Positions 9,150-18,121 of a stretch of DNA of 64,000 nucleotides are shown here, one piece after another. This DNA comes from Marinomonas flavescens (GTDB taxonomy: Bacteria > Pseudomonadota > Gammaproteobacteria > Pseudomonadales > Marinomonadaceae). Every line of letters begins with the position of its first letter. Position 1 is the stretch's first letter. Position numbers and translations under genes: made by a program. The stretch covers positions 186,001 through 250,000 of the forward strand of contig NZ_SJSB01000001.1 of assembly GCF_004352835.1 (NCBI RefSeq), written 5' to 3'. Under the pieces are notes generated by a model. It was given only the letters and a program-made list of their open reading frames with translations. It made no database searches and was not told where the DNA came from.

Positions 9150-10259
9150 ATGCTCACTGCAAAAGCGATTATATCCGATGGCAAAGGCAAGATGAGGTTA
9201 ACTCAGATCCAAGTGGGTGATCCTTTGGATGATGAAGTGCAAATACAAATAAAAGCCTCGGGGATTTGCCATACCGATTGGGATTCAATCCAAAATTGGA
9301 ATAAAGAGTTTATCGTTGGGCACGAGGGCGCAGGAGTCGTTACTCAAGTTGGAGTGAATGTTACTAAAGTGCAGCCGGGTGACCACGTCATTTTAAATTG
9401 GGCTATTCCATGTGGACGTTGTTTTCAATGCCTAGAAGGCAATGTTCATATATGTGAAAACAACTCCCCAGTTTGTGGCTGTGGCTTAAAGGGACATGCG
9501 CATTCACAAGCCTGTTTGCATGATAATCTTCCGTTAGAGCGCTCATTTCACTTGGGCACAATGAGTGAATACACAGTAGTAAAAGAAGCGGCTGTCGTAA
9601 AAATGGACAAAACAATTCCATTTGACGTCGCCTCTATTATTGGTTGTGGCGTGATGACTGGATGGGGATCTGCGGTTAACGCTGCCAATGTTAGAGCAGG
9701 CTCCACGGTATGTGTTATTGGGTGCGGTGGTGTTGGCTTAAATACCATTCAAGGCGCTGCACAATCTGGTGCTGCTACTATTATTGCTATCGATATTAAT
9801 CAAGAGCGTTTGGATCAAGCGAAATTCTTTGGTGCAACAGCTGGCATTATAGTTGACCGAGACGATAAAGATTTTAATCAAGTTCTACTAGATGTTCTCG
9901 CCTTAAATCAAGGGCGTGCTGCTGATTACGCTTTTGAATGCACCGCTATTCCTGCTTTAGGATCCGCGCCATTAAAACTCATACGAAGCGCTGGAACAGC
10001 GGTTCAAGTGAGTGGTATTGAACAACGAATTGATTTTGATTGTGAGCTCTTTGAATGGGATAAGATTTACATTAATCCACTATATGGCCAATGCAACCCT
10101 GATCGAGACTTTCCTAGGATCATATCTTTATATCAGTCAGGAAAGATGAAACTGGCTGAGCTTGTCACCAAAACGTATACATTAGAAACCCTTTCACAGG
10201 GATTTGACGACATGCTTAATGGCCGTATCGCCAAAGGCGTCATTCTTATTGGTGACTAA
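9150..10259 (+). CDS. Zinc-dependent alcohol dehydrogenase (class III-like MDR family)
   Basis: A 369-residue cytosolic NAD-dependent alcohol dehydrogenase. Catalytic zinc ligands are Cys40, His58 (in GHEGAG) and Cys166. The structural zinc site is Cys88, Cys91, Cys94 and Cys102. The nucleotide-binding turn GCGGVG spans 191-196. The family oxidises primary alcohols or S-(hydroxymethyl)glutathione. An AAGGA ribosome binding site precedes the ATG. It is transcribed away from the reductase/desaturase genes across a 367-bp shared region, so it may oxidise the alcohol, or the formaldehyde adduct, that the membrane oxygenase makes. An extra Cys/His-rich stretch at residues 103-124 (with several Cys and His) lies after the structural zinc loop. 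The exact substrate class is not clear. Confidence 0.88.
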   Translation: MLTAKAIISDGKGKMRLTQIQVGDPLDDEVQIQIKASGICHTDWDSIQNWNKEFIVGHEGAGVVTQVGVNVTKVQPGDHVILNWAIPCGRCFQCLEGNVHICENNSPVCGCGLKGHAHSQACLHDNLPLERSFHLGTMSEYTVVKEAAVVKMDKTIPFDVASIIGCGVMTGWGSAVNAANVRAGSTVCVIGCGGVGLNTIQGAAQSGAATIIAIDINQERLDQAKFFGATAGIIVDRDDKDFNQVLLDVLALNQGRAADYAFECTAIPALGSAPLKLIRSAGTAVQVSGIEQRIDFDCELFEWDKIYINPLYGQCNPDRDFPRIISLYQSGKMKLAELVTKTYTLETLSQGFDDMLNGRIAKGVILIGD

Positions 10260-10807
10260 AGTTCGTTCTTTTCCCTCGAGCAGAGCTCAAGCCTATTTAG
10301 TTTCAGCTAGAAGGAGGCTGTGTTATGAGGGAAGTTTAGGGATAGCGTACTCTGTCTGTGAAACGGATTGTTTTATTGAGTCTGCTTATAGCTGTGTACG
10401 TTTTTTGTCACCCATGTAGATAACTATTTTTTTGAAACACACACACAATTTTTTGCGGTCATAGCGTGGTCAAAAAAAGTGTTTTATAGGTTTTTATCTA
10501 TTGTAATAAAATTCATAAAGTGAAAAGTTAGTAGTTATATTCTATTAGAATTTTGTCCTTTATTGATGATCTTGTTCAGGTTGATCAGTAATTGTTCACA
10601 AAAAAAGCAGCTATTTTAAATAGTCGAAAATTTAATGCTTATTTATGACCTTTTCTTTACATCGTTATAGGCCTTCCTATAATCTTACGAATAACTGCTT
10701 CATTAAATGGTCTTTTTTTAGTGAGTGTTAACTTAATGCCACTTGGAAGGGGTATTGTGGGCAGTTTTATCTTGAGTACTGGCTAGATTTTTATTAAGGG
10801 AATTATT
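10260..10807. other. Intergenic stretch, no gene recognised
   Basis: These 548 bp are AT-rich, with short homopolymer runs and an ACACACACAC tract near 10438. No credible coding frame, RNA gene or repeat was seen. The promoter of the DUF3015 gene presumably lies near its 3' end; AAGGG at 10796-10800 is that gene's ribosome binding site. Confidence 0.5.
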
Positions 10808-11290
10808 ATGAAAAAGCTTCTATTGACTGCGTTACTTGCTAGCGTTTCTGTTTCTTCTTTTGCAGCGTCTTACGGACCTGCTGGTTGTGGTTTGGGTACT
10901 GCTGTTGTCTTTAAAGACGCAAACGAGTGGTACGAACACGTTATGGCTGCAACAACTAACGGCACGTCTGGTAACCAAACATTTGGTATGACATCAGGCA
11001 CTTTAGGCTGTGAAGATGCTAATGGCCCATTGGCTGGCGGCGTAGCAATGTTCCTAAACGATAACCTAGAACCATTGGCTATCGACATGGCTAAAGGTAA
11101 CGGCGAAACTCTAGGTGCTTTGGCTGACCTTATGGGCGTTAAAGGTGCTGATAAAGCTGTCTTTAATGAACAAATGCAAGCGCATTTCGACACTGTTTTT
11201 GCAGATGCACAAGCAAATCCAACAACAGCTTATAACGGCATCATGTCTGTTATGGCTGGTTCTAAGCAGTTATCTAAATACTTAGGTTAA
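10808..11290 (+). CDS. DUF3015 family secreted protein
   Basis: A 160-residue protein with a clear Sec signal peptide (KK, hydrophobic core, AxA-type cleavage after SSFAA near residue 20). The mature part is rich in Gly, Ala, Asn and Thr, starts with YGPAGCGLG, and contains a second cysteine in GTLGCED. This fits DUF3015, a periplasmic or outer-membrane-associated family of unknown function found in marine gammaproteobacteria. The two cysteines may form a disulfide. It is followed by a strong terminator, so it is probably a single-gene unit, well expressed judging by its good ribosome binding site. No function can be assigned. Confidence 0.88.
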   Translation: MKKLLLTALLASVSVSSFAASYGPAGCGLGTAVVFKDANEWYEHVMAATTNGTSGNQTFGMTSGTLGCEDANGPLAGGVAMFLNDNLEPLAIDMAKGNGETLGALADLMGVKGADKAVFNEQMQAHFDTVFADAQANPTTAYNGIMSVMAGSKQLSKYLG

Positions 11291-11310
11291 TACCTACTTA
11301 ATCTTTACCA

Positions 11311-11337
11311 AATGAGGGCATAATGTATGCCCTCATT
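11311..11337 (+). terminator. Intrinsic terminator after the DUF3015 gene
   Basis: AATGAGGGCATA (11311-11322) pairs perfectly with TATGCCCTCATT (11326-11337) around a 3-nt loop, followed by a T-rich run. It separates the gene from the next one, which starts 23 bp further on. Confidence 0.85.
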
Positions 11338-11360
11338 TTCTGTAGGTAGCTTTTATTTTT

Positions 11361-13220
11361 ATGCGCTTTTTTATCTTTCTACTGTTTTCCACGTTATCGT
11401 CTTCTTTATTTGCAGCCACTGCTTTACCTTTGTCTGATGCTGAAATTACCTCGCTTGCGGCACAAAAAGAATGGCGCGATTTACTTCATTATCATCGCGT
11501 TGGTGCCATTAAAGGTACTGGCAGCCAGATAGATGACCCTAAGTTTTTTTTAGCAACAAACGGAAATAAAGATCCTAGCGCAGAGCTTAAAGCAACGCTG
11601 GTTGGTTTTTTACAGGGTCCTTCACTTACTGACGCCAATCAAGCAGCACAATGTCGTTTTCCTGCGCGTTTCTTTTGGCTTAAAAAACAACGCCCCGATT
11701 TGCCATTACAAGAAATTAAGTGCCCAGATTTTGATCCATGGTTTGCTCAAATCGATGGTGAAAGTGTTTATTTAATTTTCCCCGCAGCGTATTTAAACAG
11801 TCCATCATCAATGTACGGACATACCTTGTTTCGGGTGAAGAAAAAAGGCAACAATGCGCCATTATTGGACTATGCCGTTAACTACGCAGCGAACGCTGAT
11901 CCAGATGATAATCAACTAGTATTCAGCTATAAAGGGCTGACCGGCGGTTATCCAGGCGTTGTTTCAGTGATGCCTTACTATCAAAAAGTAAAAGAATATA
12001 ATTTTTTAGAAAGCCGTGATATTTGGGAATATAAACTGGATTTAACCCCCTTCGAGGTGAATCAATTTATTCGTCATGTATGGGAAATGCAAAATACCTA
12101 CATGTCTTATTATTTCTTTTCTGAGAACTGCTCATATCAGTTATTAACCTTGCTGGATGCCAGTAGTCCGCGTTTAGACCTTGCGGATGATTTTACGGTT
12201 TGGGCGATTCCTGCCGATACGATTCGAGTCCTTAAAAAAGCAAAAATGATAGATGACGCCAGCTATCGACCTTCTTTATTAAATAGAATGTCAAATATGC
12301 TGAATCAAATAGGCGATGAACAAGTTAACGTTGCTAAAGATTTAGTGGATAACGAGACATTAAATCTTACTAAATTAGAAACTTACAGTCCGCAGGATCA
12401 AGCGCAGATTCTAGAAGTGGCCTATGAATACAGTCGTTATTTGGTTGCTCGTAAAAAAGTGACTTCAAGTTATTTAAATGGACGCTCTATTAAGCTGCTT
12501 TCATTACGCAGTAAGCGTCAAAGTGGTGAAGTATTTACGCCCGTTAAGCCACCAGAGTTACGTGATGATCAAGGTCATAAAACTCAGCGTTTAGCGTTAT
12601 CTGTAGGTTCTAGAGAAAGTTCAGCGTATTCAACCTTAGAGTATCGACCTTCCTATCACGGTTTATTAGACCCTCAAGGCGGCTATTTAAAAGGTGCTGA
12701 ATTATCCATGTTCAGTGGTAGTTTGCGTTGGGACGAAGCTAAATCTGTTGAAGTCGATAATTTCTCATTTATTAATATACGTTCTTTATCTCCTAAAAAT
12801 GCGCTTGTGACGCCAAAATCTTGGCAAATAAACGCGTCACTGTTACGTGACTACACTATTGATGATGAGTTGGTGTTTCGCTTAAAAGGTGGGGCTGGTG
12901 TCACGCAGCAATTTGGTCAAAGTATGTTTGCTGTATTGCTTAACGGCAGCGCATCAGCGGAAGAAAACTATCAAGATGGCTATCGGCTAGAAGTAGGGCC
13001 TGAATTAAGATGGCTTTGGTATGGTGAGAGAAATAATTTCCAATTAGATTTTGAATACCTTGCCGATATTAATCTTCATAACGCTGAACGTCGGACCGTT
13101 AATGCTGTTTGGGCGCATCAATTAGCACCAGATTGGCAGGTTCGCTTAAGTACTTCTCATTCGTGGTACGAAGCAAAAAGTTGGAATGATACGTCCGTTC
13201 AGTTACTGCACTATTTTTAA
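11361..13220 (+). CDS. DUF4105 / Lnb N-terminal-domain envelope protein
   Basis: A 619-residue exported protein with a signal peptide ending near residue 19 (SSLFAA). Residues about 140-300 contain the DUF4105 core: a SSMYGHTLFRV segment, YAVNYAANAD, YKGLTGGYPGVVSVMPYY, and FFSENCSYQLLTLLDA, with a conserved His in YGHT and Cys in ENCSY. DUF4105 has been renamed Lnb N-terminal domain after lipoprotein N-acyltransferase work in Bacteroidota; whether this protein acylates lipoproteins is not known. The last 200 residues alternate polar and hydrophobic positions and end in an aromatic residue (HYF), as in outer-membrane beta-barrels. It follows the DUF3015 gene but is separated from it by a terminator. 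A hairpin at 13279-13301 closes the unit. Confidence 0.85.
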   Translation: MRFFIFLLFSTLSSSLFAATALPLSDAEITSLAAQKEWRDLLHYHRVGAIKGTGSQIDDPKFFLATNGNKDPSAELKATLVGFLQGPSLTDANQAAQCRFPARFFWLKKQRPDLPLQEIKCPDFDPWFAQIDGESVYLIFPAAYLNSPSSMYGHTLFRVKKKGNNAPLLDYAVNYAANADPDDNQLVFSYKGLTGGYPGVVSVMPYYQKVKEYNFLESRDIWEYKLDLTPFEVNQFIRHVWEMQNTYMSYYFFSENCSYQLLTLLDASSPRLDLADDFTVWAIPADTIRVLKKAKMIDDASYRPSLLNRMSNMLNQIGDEQVNVAKDLVDNETLNLTKLETYSPQDQAQILEVAYEYSRYLVARKKVTSSYLNGRSIKLLSLRSKRQSGEVFTPVKPPELRDDQGHKTQRLALSVGSRESSAYSTLEYRPSYHGLLDPQGGYLKGAELSMFSGSLRWDEAKSVEVDNFSFINIRSLSPKNALVTPKSWQINASLLRDYTIDDELVFRLKGGAGVTQQFGQSMFAVLLNGSASAEENYQDGYRLEVGPELRWLWYGERNNFQLDFEYLADINLHNAERRTVNAVWAHQLAPDWQVRLSTSHSWYEAKSWNDTSVQLLHYF

Positions 13221-13278
13221 ACCTTGAGTTGTTTAAAATAGCTTTTGGTCTTTTATTGATCAGAGAGATTTATTTAAC

Positions 13279-13301
13279 GGCGAGAATGACGTATTCTCGC
13301 C
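13279..13301 (+). terminator. Hairpin, probable terminator after the DUF4105 gene
   Basis: GGCGAGAAT (13279-13287) pairs with ATTCTCGCC (13293-13301) around a 5-nt loop, followed by a short T-rich stretch. The rest of the 300-bp gap 13221-13520 holds no gene; the mepM promoter must lie within it. Confidence 0.65.
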
Positions 13302-13520
13302 AGTTATTTTAGTATCTTGAGCTGTTTCGGTATAGAAAGTGCAAATTGCGATTAAATCGGTTTGATTTAGTAGTACATCAAGCGTAACTAATGGTACTAA
13401 CTGTTTTCCCTTCAAAAAGGGTTAAGTGTTTGTTAACCGATTCACTAAGTTTTCATGGCGCTTTAGGCGTTTAAAGGGTTCCGTCAGAACCACATTATTC
13501 TGTTTTAATGAGTTTTTCAT

Positions 13521-14855
13521 ATGTCTTTTCAAAATCGCCTTTCGCGTTTGACTCCATCTGGACCAAAAGCTTGGTTAGTTCTTATATTGAGTGTGTTTGT
13601 TATTTTTATGTTGGTTTATCGAGGATTAGTGGCTCCGAGCCCGGACCCAGAGACCTATGTGTTGCCCAACGATAAATTAGATAAAGCAGGGATTAGTGTG
13701 CAACAACCTGCTCCTGCAAAAGCCGATGCAGATAGCCTTCTACTTTCTACTGATCCTCTGCAAAATGTTGGCACCGCCGCTCCTGCACCGCAAACGATCG
13801 ATCATATTATTAAGCCAGGTGAAACCCTTGAAGGGATATTTAATCGCCTTGGGCTATCTCGTCGTGATATGTATTCGATCTTAGAAGCCGATGAAGAATA
13901 TTTAGTGTTAGATCCTATTTTACCTGGTGATACTCTGATCTTTGAGCTTGATAAAGAAGGGAAGTTAAAAAGTCTTTCGCGACGTATTAACCCCAGCAAA
14001 AGTATTTCTTTTGTTCGTCATGATGGTGGTGGCTTTAGTTACCAAGAAAATACCTTACCAATCAATTACACACAAGAAGCATTGCATGGTGTCATTGCTG
14101 GCAGTTTTTACCAGTCCGCCAAAAAGCTAGGCTTGTCAGATGCGAATATTGTTATTATCAACGATTTGTTTAAAACACGTATCAATTTTAGAAAGGACCT
14201 TCGGGCTGGTGATGATTTTGATGTTGTTGTAAAGAATGGTGATGTTAATGGTGAGTCCGTGGGCAGATCAGAGCTAGAGGCGATACAGCTGGTAGTAAAA
14301 GGGGAAACATACAGCGCCTTTTTACACACGGATGGGCGCTTTTATGATCAAAAGGGTAATGGTCTCACGCCAGCATTAATGCGTTGGCCGACTAAAATTC
14401 ATTATCGTATTAGTTCGCCATTTAATCCTCATCGTCGTCATCCTATAACAGGACGTTTGTCCCCACATAATGGTACTGATATGGCAGCGCCTAGTGGCAC
14501 CAAGGTGTTAGCGACCGGTGACGGTGTGGTAACTCGTGTCGCTTATCAAAAATACGCAGGTAATTACCTTGATATTGATAATTTGGGTCCTTATAGCACA
14601 CGCTTTTTGCACTTGAGCAAATCGCTAGTTAAGAAGGGTCAGCATGTGAAGCGCGGACAAGTTATTGCTTTATCTGGCAATACTGGACGAACGACTGGCG
14701 CTCATTTGCATTATGAACTGCATATTAATGGTAAGCCGGTTAATCCAATGACGACGGATATTCCAACCTTGCAGGAAATTCCAAACTCTAAGATGCATGC
14801 GTTTAAAGAGCATGTAGAGCAATGGAGAGCGATGATGAATAATACGCCTTATTAA
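13521..14855 (+). CDS. mepM: Murein endopeptidase MepM-like, M23 family with LysM-like domain
   Basis: A 444-residue inner-membrane-anchored periplasmic peptidoglycan hydrolase that cleaves cross-links so that new wall can be inserted. One membrane anchor spans residues 16-34. A LysM/OapA-like domain is at about 94-140 (HIIKPGETLEGIF... LPGDTL). A beta-rich middle region follows, and the M23 domain starts near 295 with zinc/catalytic residues His316 and Asp320 (HNGTD) and His395/His397 (HLHYE). Length and layout match MepM (YebA). It has its own terminator at 14880-14902. Confidence 0.92.
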   Translation: MSFQNRLSRLTPSGPKAWLVLILSVFVIFMLVYRGLVAPSPDPETYVLPNDKLDKAGISVQQPAPAKADADSLLLSTDPLQNVGTAAPAPQTIDHIIKPGETLEGIFNRLGLSRRDMYSILEADEEYLVLDPILPGDTLIFELDKEGKLKSLSRRINPSKSISFVRHDGGGFSYQENTLPINYTQEALHGVIAGSFYQSAKKLGLSDANIVIINDLFKTRINFRKDLRAGDDFDVVVKNGDVNGESVGRSELEAIQLVVKGETYSAFLHTDGRFYDQKGNGLTPALMRWPTKIHYRISSPFNPHRRHPITGRLSPHNGTDMAAPSGTKVLATGDGVVTRVAYQKYAGNYLDIDNLGPYSTRFLHLSKSLVKKGQHVKRGQVIALSGNTGRTTGAHLHYELHINGKPVNPMTTDIPTLQEIPNSKMHAFKEHVEQWRAMMNNTPY

Positions 14856-14879
14856 CCTTTGATCATCTTGGTGAAATAA

Positions 14880-14902
14880 AGCGGCCCTTTTGAAGGGCCG
14901 CT
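14880..14902 (+). terminator. Intrinsic terminator after mepM
   Basis: AGCGGCCCTT (14880-14889) pairs with AAGGGCCGCT (14893-14902), 3-nt loop, followed by a run of eight T. Strong terminator. Confidence 0.92.
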
Positions 14903-14911
14903 TTTTTTTGT

Positions 14912-14960
14912 TTGCATTGTTGGTAAAAAAGGATTATAAAATGTTATAACATAACGTATT
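14912..14960 (+). promoter_or_regulatory. Promoter with Zur-like operator for type B L31
   Basis: TTGCAT (14912-14917) and TATAAA (14935-14940) are 17 bp apart, a good sigma-70 promoter. The sequence ATGTTATAACATAAC (14941-14955) directly follows the -10 element and matches the core of the gammaproteobacterial Zur box (ATGTTATANTATAACAT). A Zur dimer bound here would cover the transcription start. A GAGGAG ribosome binding site is at 14961-14966. Confidence 0.75.
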
Positions 14961-14972
14961 GAGGAGATATCT

Positions 14973-15218
14973 ATGCGCAATAACATTCATCCTAACTATC
15001 GTACTGTTGCTTTTCATGACACGCGAATTGACCAATATTTTTTAATAGGTTCAACGGTAAAAACAGAGCAAACCATCGAGCGTGATGGCAAAGAGTACCC
15101 TTATATGGCCATTGACGTATCTAGTGCATCGCACCCTTTCTATACGGGTGAGCAAAGAACGCATGATGGTGAAGGGCGTATTGCTCAATTTAGACGTCGC
15201 TATCGCAGCAATAAATAA
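14973..15218 (+). CDS. rpmE2: 50S ribosomal protein L31 type B (zinc-independent)
   Basis: An 81-residue ribosomal protein starting [10 protein letters not shown] with [12 protein letters not shown] in the middle, as in type B L31 (YkgM). It contains no cysteine at all, so it is the zinc-free paralog that replaces the zinc-binding L31 when zinc is scarce. This agrees with the Zur-like operator over its promoter. It stands alone, with a strong terminator after it. The zinc-binding RpmE is not in the window. Confidence 0.95.
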   Translation: MRNNIHPNYRTVAFHDTRIDQYFLIGSTVKTEQTIERDGKEYPYMAIDVSSASHPFYTGEQRTHDGEGRIAQFRRRYRSNK

Positions 15219-15238
15219 GCAACTTAGCTCAGTAATAA

Positions 15239-15272
15239 AAAATGGCCCGCATTGTGAGATGCGGGCCATTTT
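15239..15272. terminator. Bidirectional terminator between L31 and the CoA-transferase gene
   Basis: AATGGCCCGCAT (15241-15252) pairs with ATGCGGGCCATT (15259-15270), extended by A-T pairs at both ends, 6-nt loop, with T-runs on each strand. Confidence 0.9.
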
Positions 15273-15336
15273 TGTCTCTTAGGGCTTGTTACCATCGCTT
15301 TTAGCGACGGATAAGCGAATCATAAGTTACTCAGCG

Positions 15337-16857
15337 TTATGCTGAAAGAGAGCGGATGACAGATTGGTCTTTTTGCATGCTGCCTTGTGTTTCAAGACGA
15401 ATATGCCAGCTAAACGCTTCTTCTAGTAAATGAGGCGTGTGTCCACCTCGCTGACAAGCCCGTTCAAAGTAATCTAGCATGGCGGCACGATAATCAGGGT
15501 GTACACAGTATTTGATGATTTGTACGGCTCGTTCCCGTGGTGCTAAACCGCGTAAATCTGCATAGCCTTGTTCAGTCACTAAAATATCCACATCGTGCTC
15601 AGTGTGATCAACATGGCTTACCATAGGAACAACACTGGATATCGCGCCATTTTTGGCAATGGATTTGGTGACGAATACAGAAATATTCGCATTGCGAGCA
15701 AAATCCCCCGACCCTCCAATACCGTTCATCATTTTAGTACCACATACATGTGTTGAATTTACGTTTCCGTAAATATCAAATTCCAGTGCTGTGTTTATTG
15801 AAATGATGCCTAAGCGACGCACTATCTCTGGGTGATTTGAGATTTCTTGGGGGCGTAAAATCAGTTTGTCTCTGTATTTATCCAAGTTATTGAACACTTG
15901 GGCGTTACAACGCTCAGAAAGAATGATTGAACAGCCTGATGCAAAATTAAGTTTTCCCGCATCAATCAGATCAAAGGTTGAGTCCTGCAATACCTCAGAG
16001 TACATGGTGAGGTCTTTAAAATCAGACTCTAAAAGCCCCATCATTACCGCATTTGCAATATTGCCTATGCCGGCTTGAAGTGGGCCTAAATTAGAAGGTA
16101 AGCGTTCTTGCTCTACTTCTTGCTCAAAAAAGTTTACCAAGTGATGTGCAATGGCAGCGGTTTCCTCATCAGGATCGGTGACGGTGGAAAATGAGTCGCT
16201 TTGATTGGTAAAAACAATGCCCACAATTTTCGCCGGATCGATGGGTATTGCTGTGCTGCCGATACGATCATCTACTTTGGTTAATGGAATTGGTTGTCTA
16301 ACGGGTCGGTACGATGGAATATAAATGTCATGCAAGCCTTCAAGTTTAGGGCTGTGCAGCATATTGATTTCAACAATGACTTGTTTAGCAAAAATAGAAA
16401 AACTTGCTGAGTTACCTACTGACGTTGTAGGCACTATGTGGCCTTCTTCAGTAATGGCAACAGCTTCAATGACGGCGATGTCTGGCATGGTCAATTGGTG
16501 ATTGCGCAGTAGCTCAACCGTTTCTGATAAATGCTGATCAATAAACATGACTTCGCCATTGTTAATGGCTTTTCGTAGTGTGCTATCTACCTGAAAAGGC
16601 ATGCGGCGAGCTAAAGCGCCAGACTCAGTAAGCAGTTTATCTAAGTCGTTACCTAATGATGCACCAGTCATTAGGTTGATTTTCATAGGATTATTTTTGA
16701 CTCTTTCTGCCAAGGCTCTGGGCACCGCTTTTGCCTCTCCGGCGCGGGTGAAGCCACTCATACCGACGGTCATGCCATCTTTAATGAATTCACTGGCTTG
16801 CTCTGCTGACATTATTTTTTGGTGGAGTCCGGTGTGTCGAATTCGATCTAACTGCAT
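15337..16857 (-). CDS. Acetyl-CoA hydrolase/transferase family, probable succinyl-CoA:acetate CoA-transferase
   Basis: A 506-residue cytosolic class I CoA-transferase. It has GMSGFTRAGEAKAVP near residue 35, the SEVLQDS segment with the likely catalytic Glu near 270, GIGNIANAV near 242, and QGYADLRGLAPRERA near 437, all typical of the Cat1/AarC family that swaps CoA between succinyl-CoA and acetate. This lets the cell activate acetate or bypass succinyl-CoA synthetase. It is a single-gene unit flanked by hairpins. Acetyl-CoA hydrolase activity has also been reported for relatives, so the exact acceptor is inferred. Confidence 0.9.
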   Translation of the reverse strand: MQLDRIRHTGLHQKIMSAEQASEFIKDGMTVGMSGFTRAGEAKAVPRALAERVKNNPMKINLMTGASLGNDLDKLLTESGALARRMPFQVDSTLRKAINNGEVMFIDQHLSETVELLRNHQLTMPDIAVIEAVAITEEGHIVPTTSVGNSASFSIFAKQVIVEINMLHSPKLEGLHDIYIPSYRPVRQPIPLTKVDDRIGSTAIPIDPAKIVGIVFTNQSDSFSTVTDPDEETAAIAHHLVNFFEQEVEQERLPSNLGPLQAGIGNIANAVMMGLLESDFKDLTMYSEVLQDSTFDLIDAGKLNFASGCSIILSERCNAQVFNNLDKYRDKLILRPQEISNHPEIVRRLGIISINTALEFDIYGNVNSTHVCGTKMMNGIGGSGDFARNANISVFVTKSIAKNGAISSVVPMVSHVDHTEHDVDILVTEQGYADLRGLAPRERAVQIIKYCVHPDYRAAMLDYFERACQRGGHTPHLLEEAFSWHIRLETQGSMQKDQSVIRSLSA

Positions 16858-17109
16858 GGTTAACTCTTTTTTAGTTTTGTTATTAGGTTGTAAAACTCAC
16901 CTACGAGCAATGAAAGCGACGAGGTTAAAACAGGATCAGGCTGTGTTTTTTTATGAAGAATTTTACGATTTGCTTATTCTAAGCTTTTATTCGTGCATCG
17001 TAATTTAGACCTAAGTCTCATTTTATAAATCGAGTAAAATGTGCCACGGATAAAGGGTGGAGTAATTTAACACCCATTGAGGCAAAGAAATGTGACAAAA
17101 AAGAGGGGT

Positions 17110-17136
17110 AATGGCCTACCTATTTGGCAGGCCATT
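17110..17136 (-). terminator. Hairpin terminator between rsgA-like gene and CoA-transferase upstream region
   Basis: AATGGCCT (17110-17117) pairs with AGGCCATT (17129-17136), the stem continuing with one mismatch to ACC/GGC. An A/T run on both sides makes it plausible for rsgA, which ends at 17150 on the minus strand. Nothing else was seen in 16858-17149. Confidence 0.7.
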
Positions 17137-17149
17137 TTTAATTCAAAGG

Positions 17150-18121
17150 TTATTCGGCGGCGCTGTGTTTACGAGCGCGAACATCCGACTGGGCGCTGCG
17201 GTAAAATTTCCCTTGAGGTTTGGATTTGGCTTTGATGCCATCATCTGTTTCTTCGAAGCGCAGTAATAGAAAGTTAGCCACGCGCTGCTCGTCTAGGCGG
17301 TCTTGCTTGACTGCTTTGGCGATTGCGCAGCCGGGTTCACCTTGGTGTTGGCAATCACTAAAACGACAGTCTTCGGCCAGTGACAAAATGTCGGCAAAAC
17401 TTTCGATTTTACCTCCCTTGTATTGAGCAACCTGTAATTCTCTTAAGCCGTTGGAATCCAGTAAAATGGCGCCTTTTGGAATGGGCTGTAATGTATTAGA
17501 GGTGCCGATTTTAGGCAGTGAAGTGCCATCATGTTGCATTAGTGTATTGATCAGCGAGGATTTCCCCGCACCTTGGGCACCTAACAAAGCAATCGTCTTG
17601 CCTTGTTTAAGCCAAGGAGATAAACAGTCCATGCTGTCTGGGTCTAGGGTGTTAACGGTTTCGACGATCAAAATAGGATCTAGGCGTTCTACTTGAGCGC
17701 GTTTTTCCTGTGTGTCTTCACAGGTATCCGCTTTAGTGAGTATCACCACGGCGTCGGCTTGTGCTTCATGGACTAGGCCAAGGTAACGCTTGATAAGTGG
17801 CAGATTAAAGTTTTCATCCAGAGCGCAAACGATAAACACCGTATCGATGTTTGCCGCGATATTATCGAACACAGACGCGCGATCTAAACGACGTATAAAT
17901 AGATGATCTGCATCGGTAATAACCCAATCGCCCACTGTCATATCAGGCATTTCAGAGTGCTCTGATAAGCTAAATAGACCTGACTCATCAATGAGTTCGT
18001 AGGTGTTGTCTTGATGGGAGCAAATACGTGCAATGCGGTTAGATTCTAAGTCATCCAATGACAACTGTTGTTGAAAATAAGGCTGCCAGCCTAAATCCAA
18101 TAAAGTGAACGTGGAGTCCAT
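17150..18121 (-). CDS. rsgA: Ribosome small subunit-dependent GTPase A (RsgA paralog)
   Basis: A 323-residue circularly permuted GTPase that helps mature the 30S subunit. An N-terminal OB-like region (1-85) is followed by LTKAD (129-133, G4), the P-loop GAQGAGKS (181-188), a G3 region DSNG (222-225) and a C-terminal zinc site Cys252, Cys257, His259, Cys265. The usual G3 is DTPG; here the Thr-Pro is Ser-Asn. The LGWQPYFQQQL start marks the branch often present as a second copy beside a standard RsgA, so it may be the paralog and not the main one. Single gene, no operon partner. Confidence 0.9.
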   Translation of the reverse strand: MDSTFTLLDLGWQPYFQQQLSLDDLESNRIARICSHQDNTYELIDESGLFSLSEHSEMPDMTVGDWVITDADHLFIRRLDRASVFDNIAANIDTVFIVCALDENFNLPLIKRYLGLVHEAQADAVVILTKADTCEDTQEKRAQVERLDPILIVETVNTLDPDSMDCLSPWLKQGKTIALLGAQGAGKSSLINTLMQHDGTSLPKIGTSNTLQPIPKGAILLDSNGLRELQVAQYKGGKIESFADILSLAEDCRFSDCQHQGEPGCAIAKAVKQDRLDEQRVANFLLLRFEETDDGIKAKSKPQGKFYRSAQSDVRARKHSAAE

